NCBI RefSeq assembly: GCF_900258035.1
Contig: NZ_OGTP01000001.1
Span: 496,001-560,000 of the forward strand
Reading direction: 5' to 3'
DNA from: Caballeronia novacaledonica
Lineage (GTDB): Bacteria; Pseudomonadota; Gammaproteobacteria; Burkholderiales; Burkholderiaceae
Length of the DNA stretch: 64,000 nt
The translations under genes and the position numbers were made by a program. This document shows positions 52,785 through 60,949 of the stretch, piece after piece (the first letter of the stretch is position 1; every line of letters starts with the position of its first letter). Below the pieces are notes generated by a model. It saw nothing but the letters and a program-made list of their open reading frames with translations, did not search any database and was not told the DNA's origin.

Positions 52785-53785
52785 AAGCGCAAGCCGAAGC
52801 CCGCTTCGATGATGTCCGCATCGCGGTCATAACGCGTGACCATGCGATTCCACGTCACGCGAGCGAGCCAGCGATTCGTGAGCCGGTAACTCGCCGACAC
52901 CGATACGAGTCCGGAGAAGCGGCCATCGCCGGTGCGGTTTTGCGGCAGATCGTCGTTTTGCGTGATCGACAGATACGGCCCCGCGCCGACGCCGAGCGTG
53001 AGCTTGTCGTCGAAGAACGCGCGCGTTGCCCAGATCTGAGCGGCGATGCCGTCGCGGCGCGACTGCACGTGTCCGCCTTCGTGCAGATACGACGCGGTGA
53101 AATCGACGTAATGCCACAGTCCGCGCCGGTACTCGACGCTTTCCGACAGATTCGTTTCCGAGTCGGGGCTGTTCAGGATCGTCGTGCCGAGCAACACGGT
53201 GACTTCGTTGTTCGTGACGTTCGTCGTGCGCGGCACGGGACGCGCGCGCGGTCCGCGCCCATCGGGCGCGTCGAGCTGATAGCCGATGCCGAAGAGCAGC
53301 GCGGTTGTATCGGGGCCGCCGAACGCCTGTACGCGGTTGAGCTTCATTTCCGCGATCCAGCGGTTGTCGAAGTAATAGGCCGCGCGCAGCGTGAACATGC
53401 CGCCCCAGCCGTGCGTGTTCGAATAGTCGCCGCCGGACCGCGCCTGACTCGTATCGAAATAGCGATACGGCCCCGCGCCCGCCGACAACTCCAGCCGGTC
53501 GTTCCAGAGCGGCATGCGTCCCCAGATCTGCAAGGCTTGCCCGTCACGGTGATGATCGGGAATATGGCCTTCGTTCAGCCACGAAAAACTCCAGGCGGCG
53601 TAGCGCCCGAGTCCTTCGCGATAATTGGCTTCCCACGAATAGGTGTTCTGGCTGCTGCTCTTGAGCGGGCCGGCGAGGAAGGAGAATTCCTGGGCGTGAG
53701 CCGCCTGGGCTGCGGCGCCGAGCGCTGCGCAGGCGATCACCCAGGCGGCGGTTCTGCCGTGTCGTGCTTTCTTGGAGGTTGTCAT
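52781..53785 (-). CDS. Outer-membrane beta-barrel protein with two homologous halves
   Basis: A 334-residue exported protein: signal peptide about 1-32 (AAHA-QE), then two clearly related halves, about 34-171 and 195-334. Each has [20 protein letters not shown] / [20 protein letters not shown], then [11 protein letters not shown] / [21 protein letters not shown] / [10 protein letters not shown], and [11 protein letters not shown] / [11 protein letters not shown]. Alternating hydrophobic strands and aromatic ends suit a barrel. No enzymatic motif is certain; the NEGH / HEGGH region vaguely recalls lipid A deacylase-type barrels. The first in-frame ATG at 53845 is an alternative start. Confidence 0.7.
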   Translation of the reverse strand: MTTSKKARHGRTAAWVIACAALGAAAQAAHAQEFSFLAGPLKSSSQNTYSWEANYREGLGRYAAWSFSWLNEGHIPDHHRDGQALQIWGRMPLWNDRLELSAGAGPYRYFDTSQARSGGDYSNTHGWGGMFTLRAAYYFDNRWIAEMKLNRVQAFGGPDTTALLFGIGYQLDAPDGRGPRARPVPRTTNVTNNEVTVLLGTTILNSPDSETNLSESVEYRRGLWHYVDFTASYLHEGGHVQSRRDGIAAQIWATRAFFDDKLTLGVGAGPYLSITQNDDLPQNRTGDGRFSGLVSVSASYRLTNRWLARVTWNRMVTRYDRDADIIEAGFGLRF

Positions 53786-54051
53786 CGGCGAGGTCGGATT
53801 CGTATGGGTCCGGCATCTTTCGTATGGAGCCTGTTCGTGCAGCATACAGACTTAAGAAAGTTCGTGCAGAAATCTGACCAATTCTTATTTCCGCCGATCT
53901 CGACGTCAAACGTTTGCGCGAATCCGGCGCGCGCGCCGCTCCGGACATTCGCTCTGCCTACGTTCGCAGGCACTCACACGCGGGGTTACGTCTTTCGTCG
54001 AGCTTGCGTAGATTGATTCCATATCGGTGAATCGAGCAAGCGAGGTCAGCG

Positions 54052-54291
54052 GTGGACTCCACTCCTATTGAATATCGAGGCTGTGAGCTCTCGGTTATCG
54101 TCCGGCACGTGTCCGGGCAGTTCGTGGCGACGCTGCTGATCGAGCGACCCGGCGGCGTGCGGCGCGCGATCGGACCGCTCCGCGCGTTTCCGACGGCGCA
54201 GGCCGCCGCGAACTTCGCTATCGAATGCGGCAAGGCGGAACTCGACGGGCGCTCGCCGGGACGTGAGCCGCGCGTTGCGGTGTCGGGTTGA
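54052..54291 (+). CDS. Hypothetical protein (79 aa)
   Basis: A small cytoplasmic protein: MDSTPIEYRGCELSVIVRHV, then VATLLIERPGGVRRAIGPLR and an Ala-rich helix. No family recognised. The GTG start has GAGG six bases upstream. Its stop overlaps the TTG start of the next gene. Confidence 0.55.
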   Translation: MDSTPIEYRGCELSVIVRHVSGQFVATLLIERPGGVRRAIGPLRAFPTAQAAANFAIECGKAELDGRSPGREPRVAVSG

Positions 54292-54692
54292 CGGTCTCGC
54301 GCTTGCTGCCGATGCTCGCGACGCTGCTGTCGGCGTGCACGACGCTGACGACGGAAACCTGCGCGAAGGGCGAGGAGCGCGTCGTGAACGACCTCATCTA
54401 TTTCGGCACCGCGAAGCCGGCGGATTTCGTCACGCCCGCGGAATTCGACGACTTCCTGCGCACCGAAGTCACGCCGCGTTTCCCCCAAGGCTTCACGACC
54501 TGGCGCGCGCGCGGGCAATGGCGCGCGGCGGACGGCTCGACGGTGCGCGAACCGACCTGGGTGCTGAGCCTCGCCCATCCCGACGACGAAGCGAGCGACA
54601 GGGCCATCGGCGAACTTCGCGAGCACTATCGCCAGCGCTTCGAACAGGAATCGACACTGCGCGTGCGACACACGGCGTGCGCCTCTTTCTAG
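54288..54692 (+). CDS. DUF3574 domain-containing putative lipoprotein
   Basis: A 134-residue protein. A signal with LLSAC lipobox (Cys17) is followed by DLIYFGTAKPADFVTPAEFDDFL, TPRFPQGFTTWRARGQWRAADG and REPTWVLSLAHPDDEASDRAIGELREHYRQRF, a DUF3574 pattern. Function unknown. Start is TTG at 54288, overlapping the previous stop, so expression is probably coupled. Confidence 0.72.
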   Translation: MTVSRLLPMLATLLSACTTLTTETCAKGEERVVNDLIYFGTAKPADFVTPAEFDDFLRTEVTPRFPQGFTTWRARGQWRAADGSTVREPTWVLSLAHPDDEASDRAIGELREHYRQRFEQESTLRVRHTACASF

Positions 54693-54712
54693 CGAATCGA
54701 CGCGGAACCGGC

Positions 54713-55123
54713 TTAAGCGCCGGAAAGCTTCCTCATGAGAAGCTCGCGCGGATCCGCCGCCTCCTGTAGCGCCGGCTCCGGAGCGAGATTCCACGCGAGG
54801 CCGCGCGCACGAACCCGGCGTGCCGGCTTGATGTTCTGACGCCGGCGAACCAGCGTGCGCACGGCGCGAGCGAGCGCGAGATCGATCGCGCCGCGCCAGT
54901 CGCGCGCAATGGACGTCGCCACGACCTTGTGTTCCCGGTTCAGTTGCACTTCCACCTGACAGCGCTTGTCGACCCCGCCGCGCGGCCCGTTGATGTCGGA
55001 CAGGCTGACCGTCGCCTTCGAGATCAGCCACGCGAGACGGCGAAAGACGAACTCGCTGCGCGCCTTCGCGAGCTCGTGCATCGCAATGGCTTCGGGATCG
55101 CGGGACTTGAACATGACTTTCAT
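54713..55123 (-). CDS. HPF/RaiA-type ribosome-associated protein
   Basis: A 136-residue protein resembling short hibernation-promoting factors: MKVMFKSRDPEAIAMHELAKAR, KATVSLSDINGPRGGVDKRCQV, and VATSIARDWRGAIDLALARAVRTLVRRRQ. Such proteins bind the small ribosomal subunit in stress. The start is fixed by GAGGAGG. An exact copy of a 17-bp element from the nhaR/terC promoter region lies about 80-95 bp upstream of its start. Confidence 0.75.
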   Translation of the reverse strand: MKVMFKSRDPEAIAMHELAKARSEFVFRRLAWLISKATVSLSDINGPRGGVDKRCQVEVQLNREHKVVATSIARDWRGAIDLALARAVRTLVRRRQNIKPARRVRARGLAWNLAPEPALQEAADPRELLMRKLSGA

Positions 55124-55201
55124 TGACGCCTCCTCGTTGAACATGGGATCAGCGTAAGGCGTCGGCGCATTGCGAAAAAGCAGAAGCAACGGAACAGGAA
55201 C

Positions 55202-55218
55202 TTCGAAAAAACCGAAGT
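55202..55218. repeat. 17-bp element, copy 1 (before the HPF-like gene)
   Basis: TTCGAAAAAACCGAAGT at the 3' end of the LysR gene and upstream of the HPF-like gene. It is identical to the copy at 56120-56136. TTCG-N7-CGAA symmetry fits a LysR T-N11-A box. Confidence 0.6.
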
Positions 55219-56099
55219 TACGCTCCGGCCCGTGCGAGCACTTGCTGCGTCAAAGGATGATGCCGCCCGCGCCGCGAGACGATCGCGTGTACTTCCTCCT
55301 TCACGTCCGGCGAACGGCCGAGCCAGCGCAGCCCGCGCAACAGCGGCGCATCGCCCGCGCCGAATTCCGCGAGCGGAAACACGCCGAGGCCGCGCGCCCC
55401 GAACACGGCCATCAACGCGCTGTCCTCGAATTCGCCGACGATGCGCGGCGTGATGCCTTGCGTTTCCAGCCAGCGATCGAGCCGCGCGCGCAGTGACGAA
55501 TGGCCCGTCGGCAGCAGAATGGGCAGCGAGGCGAGGCTCTCCGGAAAATGGTCGATCGCGTTCTTGCGCACGATGGAAGCAGGCCCGTACCAATCGACCG
55601 GCGAGGCGATGAGCCGCTCGCTCGTCAGCCGCAGATTCTGATTGTGCGGCGCGGGATGGCTTGCGAGCACCAGATCGAGCCGATGCAGCGCCAGTTCGCC
55701 GAGCAGTTCGTCCGTTTCGCCTTCGTGACAGAGCAGGCGCAGCGATGGATTGCCGAGCACCGGCGCCAGCAGCGCGTGCGCGGCGAGCTTCGAGATGCCG
55801 TCCGATAACCCGACGGCAAGACGAGCGAGCGTGCCGCTTGCCGCCTCGCGCACTTCGTCCTGAATCAACTGGCCGAGCTGAAAGATTTCCTCGGCGCGCG
55901 CGAACGCGGCCTGTCCCGCTTCGGTCATGGTGACGCCGCGTCCCGCCGGTTTCAGCAGTTGATGCCCGAGCGATTTCTCCAGCTCGCGCACTTGCGCGCT
56001 GATGGTCTGCACGGCCATATCGAGCCGCTCGGCCGCGCGCGCGAACCCGCCTTCCTTCACGACGACCCAGAAATAATGCAAATGACGATAGTTGAGCAT
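55218..56099 (-). CDS. LysR-family regulator, NhaR-like
   Basis: A 293-residue LysR regulator. The N-terminal helix-turn-helix is [26 protein letters not shown] (split as usual, with [20 protein letters not shown]), followed by the effector domain (about 90-290). The start [13 protein letters not shown] is very similar to NhaR, the sodium-responsive activator. It is divergent from terC (124 bp) and 94 bp from the HPF-like gene on the same strand. Identical 17-bp T-N11-A elements lie in both flanks. Confidence 0.85.
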   Translation of the reverse strand: MLNYRHLHYFWVVVKEGGFARAAERLDMAVQTISAQVRELEKSLGHQLLKPAGRGVTMTEAGQAAFARAEEIFQLGQLIQDEVREAASGTLARLAVGLSDGISKLAAHALLAPVLGNPSLRLLCHEGETDELLGELALHRLDLVLASHPAPHNQNLRLTSERLIASPVDWYGPASIVRKNAIDHFPESLASLPILLPTGHSSLRARLDRWLETQGITPRIVGEFEDSALMAVFGARGLGVFPLAEFGAGDAPLLRGLRWLGRSPDVKEEVHAIVSRRGRHHPLTQQVLARAGA

Positions 56100-56119
56100 A
56101 TGCCGTGTGTCCTCGCGGG

Positions 56120-56136
56120 TTCGAAAAAACCGAAGT
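56120..56136. repeat. 17-bp element, copy 2 (between the LysR gene and terC)
   Basis: Identical to 55202-55218, 21 bp upstream of the regulator start and about 90 bp from terC. Position and symmetry suit autoregulation and control of terC. Confidence 0.6.
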
Positions 56137-56223
56137 GAGTGTTCGATTATCGCTGATTTTTCCGATTACGGAATAAGACGAACATGGCGCGATCCATCCA
56201 GTCAATCAAACCTTTCCCCGCTC

Positions 56224-57000
56224 ATGGAATATCTTCTCTCGCTTGCCGCCGATCCCGCCGTGTGGGCCGCACTCGTCACGCTGATCGTGATGGAAGTCGT
56301 GCTCGGCATCGACAATCTCGTCTTCATTTCCATTCTCAGCAACAAGCTGCCCGTGGCGCAACGGGCGCGCACGCAACGCATCGGCATCATGCTCGCGCTC
56401 GTGATGCGGCTCGCGTTGCTCGGCACGGTCGCGTGGATCGCGCAACTGACGGCGCCGGTGTTCTCCGTGTTCGATCACGCGTTCTCGTGGCGCGATCTCA
56501 TCCTGCTCGCGGGCGGGCTCTTTCTCGTGTGGAAGGCGACGAGGGAAATGCATCATCACGTCAGAAAGGATCACGACGACGTGCCCGGTGTCGCGTCGAG
56601 TATCGGCAGCATGACGGCGTGGTCGGCGATCGGCCAGATCCTGCTGCTCGATCTCGTGTTTTCGGTCGACAGCATCATCACCGCGGTCGGGATGACCGAT
56701 CATCTGCCGATCATGTTCATCGCCGTCATCTTCGCCGTCGCGACGATGCTGTTCGCCGCGCAACCGCTCTCGCGCTTCATCGAACGCAATCCGACGGTCG
56801 TGACGCTCGCGCTCTCGTTCCTGCTCGTGATCGCGATGACGCTGATCGCCGAGGGTTTCGGAACGCACGTGCCGAAGGGCTATATCTATGCGGCGATGGC
56901 TTTTGCGGGCTTTGTCGAAGGATTGAATCTGCTGGCGCGGCGAGGGAAGGGCAAGCGGGAGGCCGGAAATCGCGCGGGTCTGGACGGCGTTTCCGGCTGA
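56224..57000 (+). CDS. TerC family membrane protein
   Basis: A 258-residue inner-membrane protein with about seven helices. TerC motifs [22 protein letters not shown] and [17 protein letters not shown] carry the conserved acidic residues in helices. TerC proteins are linked to Mn2+ export and metal loading of exported proteins. The divergent NhaR-like gene and a shared 17-bp element suggest control by that regulator. Confidence 0.9.
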   Translation: MEYLLSLAADPAVWAALVTLIVMEVVLGIDNLVFISILSNKLPVAQRARTQRIGIMLALVMRLALLGTVAWIAQLTAPVFSVFDHAFSWRDLILLAGGLFLVWKATREMHHHVRKDHDDVPGVASSIGSMTAWSAIGQILLLDLVFSVDSIITAVGMTDHLPIMFIAVIFAVATMLFAAQPLSRFIERNPTVVTLALSFLLVIAMTLIAEGFGTHVPKGYIYAAMAFAGFVEGLNLLARRGKGKREAGNRAGLDGVSG

Positions 57001-57336
57001 CCTTCGAACGGTGCGCGTGCTTTGCCTATCCACGGTTTCGGTGCAAAAGTCTTCGGATGAATCGTGGAGCCGCGCATCGTCGCTATGAAACGAACATTCG
57101 CGCGCCTCGCGCTCACCGTGCGCGGCCCCGCAGTTCAACTGTCTCCAGGCGGCGATTCCGCTTGCTTCCGACCCGGCAAGTGGCTACGTTATGCGATAGC
57201 GCACGCCTGATTCCTTTCGGTTCCCGAACTATCTACCGATGAAATCGCGCGTCGCGCACCGCGATCAAATCGTCGACAGAATAGAAACGAAGAACCGTCG
57301 CACGACAGGTCGAAACGCAGGCGACAGGAGACAAGC
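57001..57336 (+). other. Gene-free stretch
   Basis: About 336 bases between terC and the subtilase-like gene. No convincing gene, repeat or terminator was seen; it probably contains the promoter of the downstream gene. Confidence 0.4.
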
Positions 57337-58866
57337 ATGAGCCCGCATTGGGAGATCGGCACGGCGCGCGGCGGGTTCGAGCCCATCGCGCCGCGAGCGC
57401 TCGCATCCGTCGCGCGGATCGATCCATATATCGTGTGGGCCAACGCGACGCACTATCGCGACCTGGGCGGCATGCCGCGCGGCCGCGTGCCGATCGCCAT
57501 CGAGATGAAACAGGGCGGCGATACCGCGCAGGCGTTCGCGCGGAGCATCGAGCGCAACGGCTGGCAGGACTGGATCTGGATGTCCGCGCTGTATCGCGAT
57601 CCGCCCGCCGCGCTCGAAGCGACGCGTTTCTGCACGGCGCACGTCACGCGCGCGTTCTACGAACATCTGAACACCGACCTCGCGGGCCGGTTCGAACGCT
57701 TCACGGAAGCGCTGGTCATCACGTCGCACATCGATGCTCGCGTGGATCGCGAGCCGGCCGGACATGCGCCCATGCGCGAAGGTCTGGGCAACGCGATCGT
57801 CGGAGTCTGCGACGAAGATGTCGCGTTCGGGCACGCGCGCTTCTCGGAGGACGCGGCCGGCACGCGCACGCGCTTTCAATGCTTCTGGAATCAGAACGAT
57901 GCGGCCGAACCGGCAGCCGGTCTCGGCTACGGAAGCGAGTTGCTCAAACATCAGATGGACGCGTTGCTCAACGATGCGCGTCTTCATGCCGAAGCGGCGC
58001 AGGCGGCCGGCGGCGCGCGCGTCTACGGTTTCGCGCATCACGGCCCGGCGGCAGCCGAGCTTGCGGGCCGTTATCCTTCGCGCGCGTTGCACCACGCCGA
58101 TCCCGCCGATAGCGATAACACCCACGAAGCGCCCTTGCCGATGATCGGCGTGCAGCTCAAACGACGTTGCCGCACGATGCGCGACGCGTTCGGACCTTGT
58201 CCCGATGCCGAAGTGCTCGACGCCGTGCGTTATGTCGTGCAGCGCGCGCAGGACATCGGCGGGGCCGGGTGTCACGCGCTCGTCAGCCTGAACGCCGGCC
58301 ATGTCGCGTGGCAGCAGGACGGCAGCTCGCTCATCGAAAGCGCGCTCGACGAATTGATGGACACCGGCGCGTGCTCCGTCGTGCTTCCGTCGGGCAATGT
58401 CGATCTGTCGCATTGTCGCGGGGCGCTGACGATCGCGGCGCGCGCGGAGTCGGCGTTGCGCTGGCCCGTGCGCGCGCATTTTGCATCGCCGAGTCTTGCG
58501 GAGATCTGGTGTTCGGGCGAGGGCGGCACGCTTTCCATCGACGTGCAGATCGTGCCGCCCGAAGGGCTCGCGAGCGCGTGGCTCACGCTCGGCGATATCG
58601 GCACGTACACGCGTGGCGGCGACGCGATCTGCACCGTCGTGCATCTCGGCCGGGGCGCGCGCGGCGAAGGGCACATGATTCTCGTCGCGCTCGCGCCGAC
58701 CGCGGCCCGCAGCGGCATGCGTCGGGCGGCGGCGGGCGAATGGCTCATTCGCCTGAGGAACAACGCGCGCGCAAAGATCACCGCCCACGCGTGGATGCAG
58801 TGCGACGAATCCTCCGACGAGACGCCGCTCGTCGTTCCGTCGCATTCGCGCGAGGGCGGCAAGTAA
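57337..58866 (+). CDS. Subtilisin-like protein lacking an evident catalytic serine
   Basis: A 509-residue protein with no signal peptide. GNAIVGVCDEDVAFGHARF (Asp159) resembles the subtilase Asp block. ARVYGFAHHGPAAAELAG (His235) resembles the HGT-His block, with Pro for Thr. ALVSLNAGHVAWQQDGSSLI then VVLPSGNVDL (Asn354) matches the strand and oxyanion-hole Asn block. The GTSxA serine block expected about 60-70 residues later is not found; a beta-rich C-terminal domain occurs instead. It could be a pseudoprotease or a divergent S8 member. Start taken at ATG 57337. It is convergent with the antiporter gene. Confidence 0.55.
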   Translation: MSPHWEIGTARGGFEPIAPRALASVARIDPYIVWANATHYRDLGGMPRGRVPIAIEMKQGGDTAQAFARSIERNGWQDWIWMSALYRDPPAALEATRFCTAHVTRAFYEHLNTDLAGRFERFTEALVITSHIDARVDREPAGHAPMREGLGNAIVGVCDEDVAFGHARFSEDAAGTRTRFQCFWNQNDAAEPAAGLGYGSELLKHQMDALLNDARLHAEAAQAAGGARVYGFAHHGPAAAELAGRYPSRALHHADPADSDNTHEAPLPMIGVQLKRRCRTMRDAFGPCPDAEVLDAVRYVVQRAQDIGGAGCHALVSLNAGHVAWQQDGSSLIESALDELMDTGACSVVLPSGNVDLSHCRGALTIAARAESALRWPVRAHFASPSLAEIWCSGEGGTLSIDVQIVPPEGLASAWLTLGDIGTYTRGGDAICTVVHLGRGARGEGHMILVALAPTAARSGMRRAAAGEWLIRLRNNARAKITAHAWMQCDESSDETPLVVPSHSREGGK

Positions 58867-58872
58867 GCGCGC

Positions 58873-60483
58873 TCAGCCGCGCGAGTGGAGCGCGATGATC
58901 TCCTGAAGATCGAGGTCGTGCTCCAGCGAATGCAGCAGTTCGTCGTGAATCTGTCCCGCGCGATGCATGCGCAGCAGTTCCGCGCGACCGGCCGCGATCG
59001 CGGCGAGCACGACGTCGTAATGCGCGTGGCGCGCGTCCGTCGGAAACGCTTCCATGTCCTCGAAGCGCTTCGTGAGTCCCGCCCGATAGCTGTATTGTTC
59101 GAGCAGACGCGGATGAATCACCTTGCCGTCGGCGTCGTGCACGAGCGGCTGAATCGCCGCCAGTTGCGCCGATTCCATGCGCGCCCACGCCTGCGGTTCG
59201 CTCAGATGTCGCGACGAGCGCTCATGGCCGCGCGTCAGCGAAAGCAGCGCGATGAGCGGCCCGATCGTCGCGCCTTGCAGCAGCACGGTGACGAGGATCA
59301 CCGCGAAGCCGGCGAACAGGATGAGATCGCGGCCCGGCATCGTCTCGGGCAACGAGAGCGCGACGGCGAGCGTCACCACGCCGCGCATGCCGGCCCAGCT
59401 CACGACGGTGGCCGCGCGCCAGTCGGGAACGGCGACGCTCGTTTCGTCGACGCTCGCGCGCTTGCGTCCGGTGACGCTCCACGCGATCCATTTCACCGTT
59501 TCGACGCCGAACACCCACACGAAGCGCGACAAGATCACGACGGCGATCACGGCGGCCGTCGCCGGTCCGAGCAGCGAGAACGCATCCCCGACGCCGCCGA
59601 GCTTCACCGCGATGCCACGCAGCGACAAGCCGATCAGCACGAAGACCAGCGCCTCCAGCACGAACACGACGACCTGCCAGAACGCCGTTCCGCGCATGCG
59701 CTGCGCCGCCGTGAACACTTCGTGCTGATGCCAGCCGACGACCATCCCGCACGTGACCGTCGCGATGACGCTCGACACGCCCAATTCTTCGCCCGCGATA
59801 TAGCTGACCCAGGACGTGAGCATCGACGTGGTGATGACGAGATAGTCGTCTTCCAGCGCGCGCATGATCCTGACGGCGATGAAGCCCGCGACGATCCCGA
59901 CCACCACGCCGCCGACCGCCAGTCCCGCGAAGCTCGCGACGGCGCGCGGCGCGCTGAACACGCCGCTCATCGCGGCGACGAGTGCGAAGCGGAACAGCAC
60001 GAGGCCCGCCGCATCGTTGAGCAGGCTTTCGCCTTCGAGCAACACCATCAGCCGGCGCGGCAGCGCGACGCGTTCGAGCACGGCCTTGGCGGCGACGGCG
60101 TCGGGCGGCGAGACGACCGCGCCGAGCGCGAAACACGCGGCCCACGGCAGTTCGGGCACGACGAGATGCACCGCGATGCCGACGACGAGCGTCGTAAAAG
60201 CCACCGCGCCGATCGCGAGCAGCAGAATGCCGCTCAGATTGCGCTTGAAGTCGTCCCACACGAAAAAGTACGCGCCGTACATGAGGAGCGGCGGCAGGAA
60301 CACGATGAGCACGAGCTCCGGGTCCAGTTCGATATGCGGCAGGCCCGGCACGAACGCCATCGCGACGCCGCCGACCAAGAGCGCGGCCGCGGGCGGCAAC
60401 TTGAGGCGCTTGGCGAGCACTTCGAGCGCGATGATCGCGATCAGCGAGACGAGCACCAGATTGAAGGCCGTGGCGGCGTGCAT
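58873..60483 (-). CDS. CPA1-family Na+/H+ antiporter
   Basis: A 536-residue protein with about 12 membrane helices (1-410). Ion-site motifs are ALGAVVSPPDAVAAKAV and LLNDAAGLVLFRFAL. GEELGVSSVIATVTCGMVVG and AGMRGVVTLAVALSLPE follow, then a cytoplasmic C-terminal domain of about 125 residues. It exchanges protons for Na+ (or K+) across the inner membrane. A LysR regulator resembling NhaR lies 3 kb away, but no operator link is visible at this gene. Confidence 0.9.
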   Translation of the reverse strand: MHAATAFNLVLVSLIAIIALEVLAKRLKLPPAAALLVGGVAMAFVPGLPHIELDPELVLIVFLPPLLMYGAYFFVWDDFKRNLSGILLLAIGAVAFTTLVVGIAVHLVVPELPWAACFALGAVVSPPDAVAAKAVLERVALPRRLMVLLEGESLLNDAAGLVLFRFALVAAMSGVFSAPRAVASFAGLAVGGVVVGIVAGFIAVRIMRALEDDYLVITTSMLTSWVSYIAGEELGVSSVIATVTCGMVVGWHQHEVFTAAQRMRGTAFWQVVVFVLEALVFVLIGLSLRGIAVKLGGVGDAFSLLGPATAAVIAVVILSRFVWVFGVETVKWIAWSVTGRKRASVDETSVAVPDWRAATVVSWAGMRGVVTLAVALSLPETMPGRDLILFAGFAVILVTVLLQGATIGPLIALLSLTRGHERSSRHLSEPQAWARMESAQLAAIQPLVHDADGKVIHPRLLEQYSYRAGLTKRFEDMEAFPTDARHAHYDVVLAAIAAGRAELLRMHRAGQIHDELLHSLEHDLDLQEIIALHSRG

Positions 60484-60618
60484 GAATTGTCCTCGGATTA
60501 GGGTGGGTTCTCGTGCCGGAATGCGCGGCGGCCCACGTAGGCGCGACGCATCGCGCTGCTACGATCGATGCGGGGCCGGGCCGCGAGCCGGGGTCATCGT
60601 ATCTGAAAGGAAGAGAAA

Positions 60619-60840
60619 ATGAGACGAAAGTCGTCGGGCTTCGCGGTGGCGGCGGTGCTGGTGGGCGTCGCGGTGGCGGCCGTGCTGTATATCGCGAGCT
60701 TCGGCCGGTCCCGTCATGCGGATGCGCCCGTGCCGACGCCTTCCGCGCTCGCCGCGCAGGACGGCGCCGCGAGCGCGGCGTTCGGCGCTGCGCCGAAGCA
60801 TCCCGAAGCGGCGCAGGGCGAGCGGACCGCCGCGCGTTGA
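60619..60840 (+). CDS. Small membrane-anchored protein
   Basis: A 73-residue protein. A basic start (MRRKSSGF) and one hydrophobic helix (about 9-28, AVAAVLVGVAVAAVLYIASF) precede an Ala/Pro-rich tail. No family recognised. A GAAAGGAAGAG run lies before the ATG. It precedes the GH15 gene by 109 bases and could be in the same transcript. Confidence 0.55.
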   Translation: MRRKSSGFAVAAVLVGVAVAAVLYIASFGRSRHADAPVPTPSALAAQDGAASAAFGAAPKHPEAAQGERTAAR

Positions 60841-60949
60841 TCCGCAGCGTCCAGCCTTTGTCGCCGTAACGAATCTGTCACGCGCGACAGGAATAGGCCT
60901 TGCTCCCCGCCTTACGATGCCAATGCAGGCTCGTCGGGAGCAAATCGCC

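Noticed and set aside
53833..53869. Direct repeat GTTCGTGCAG, two copies 27 bp apart
   Set aside because: Only ten bases in a promoter region with no symmetry or further copies; could be chance.
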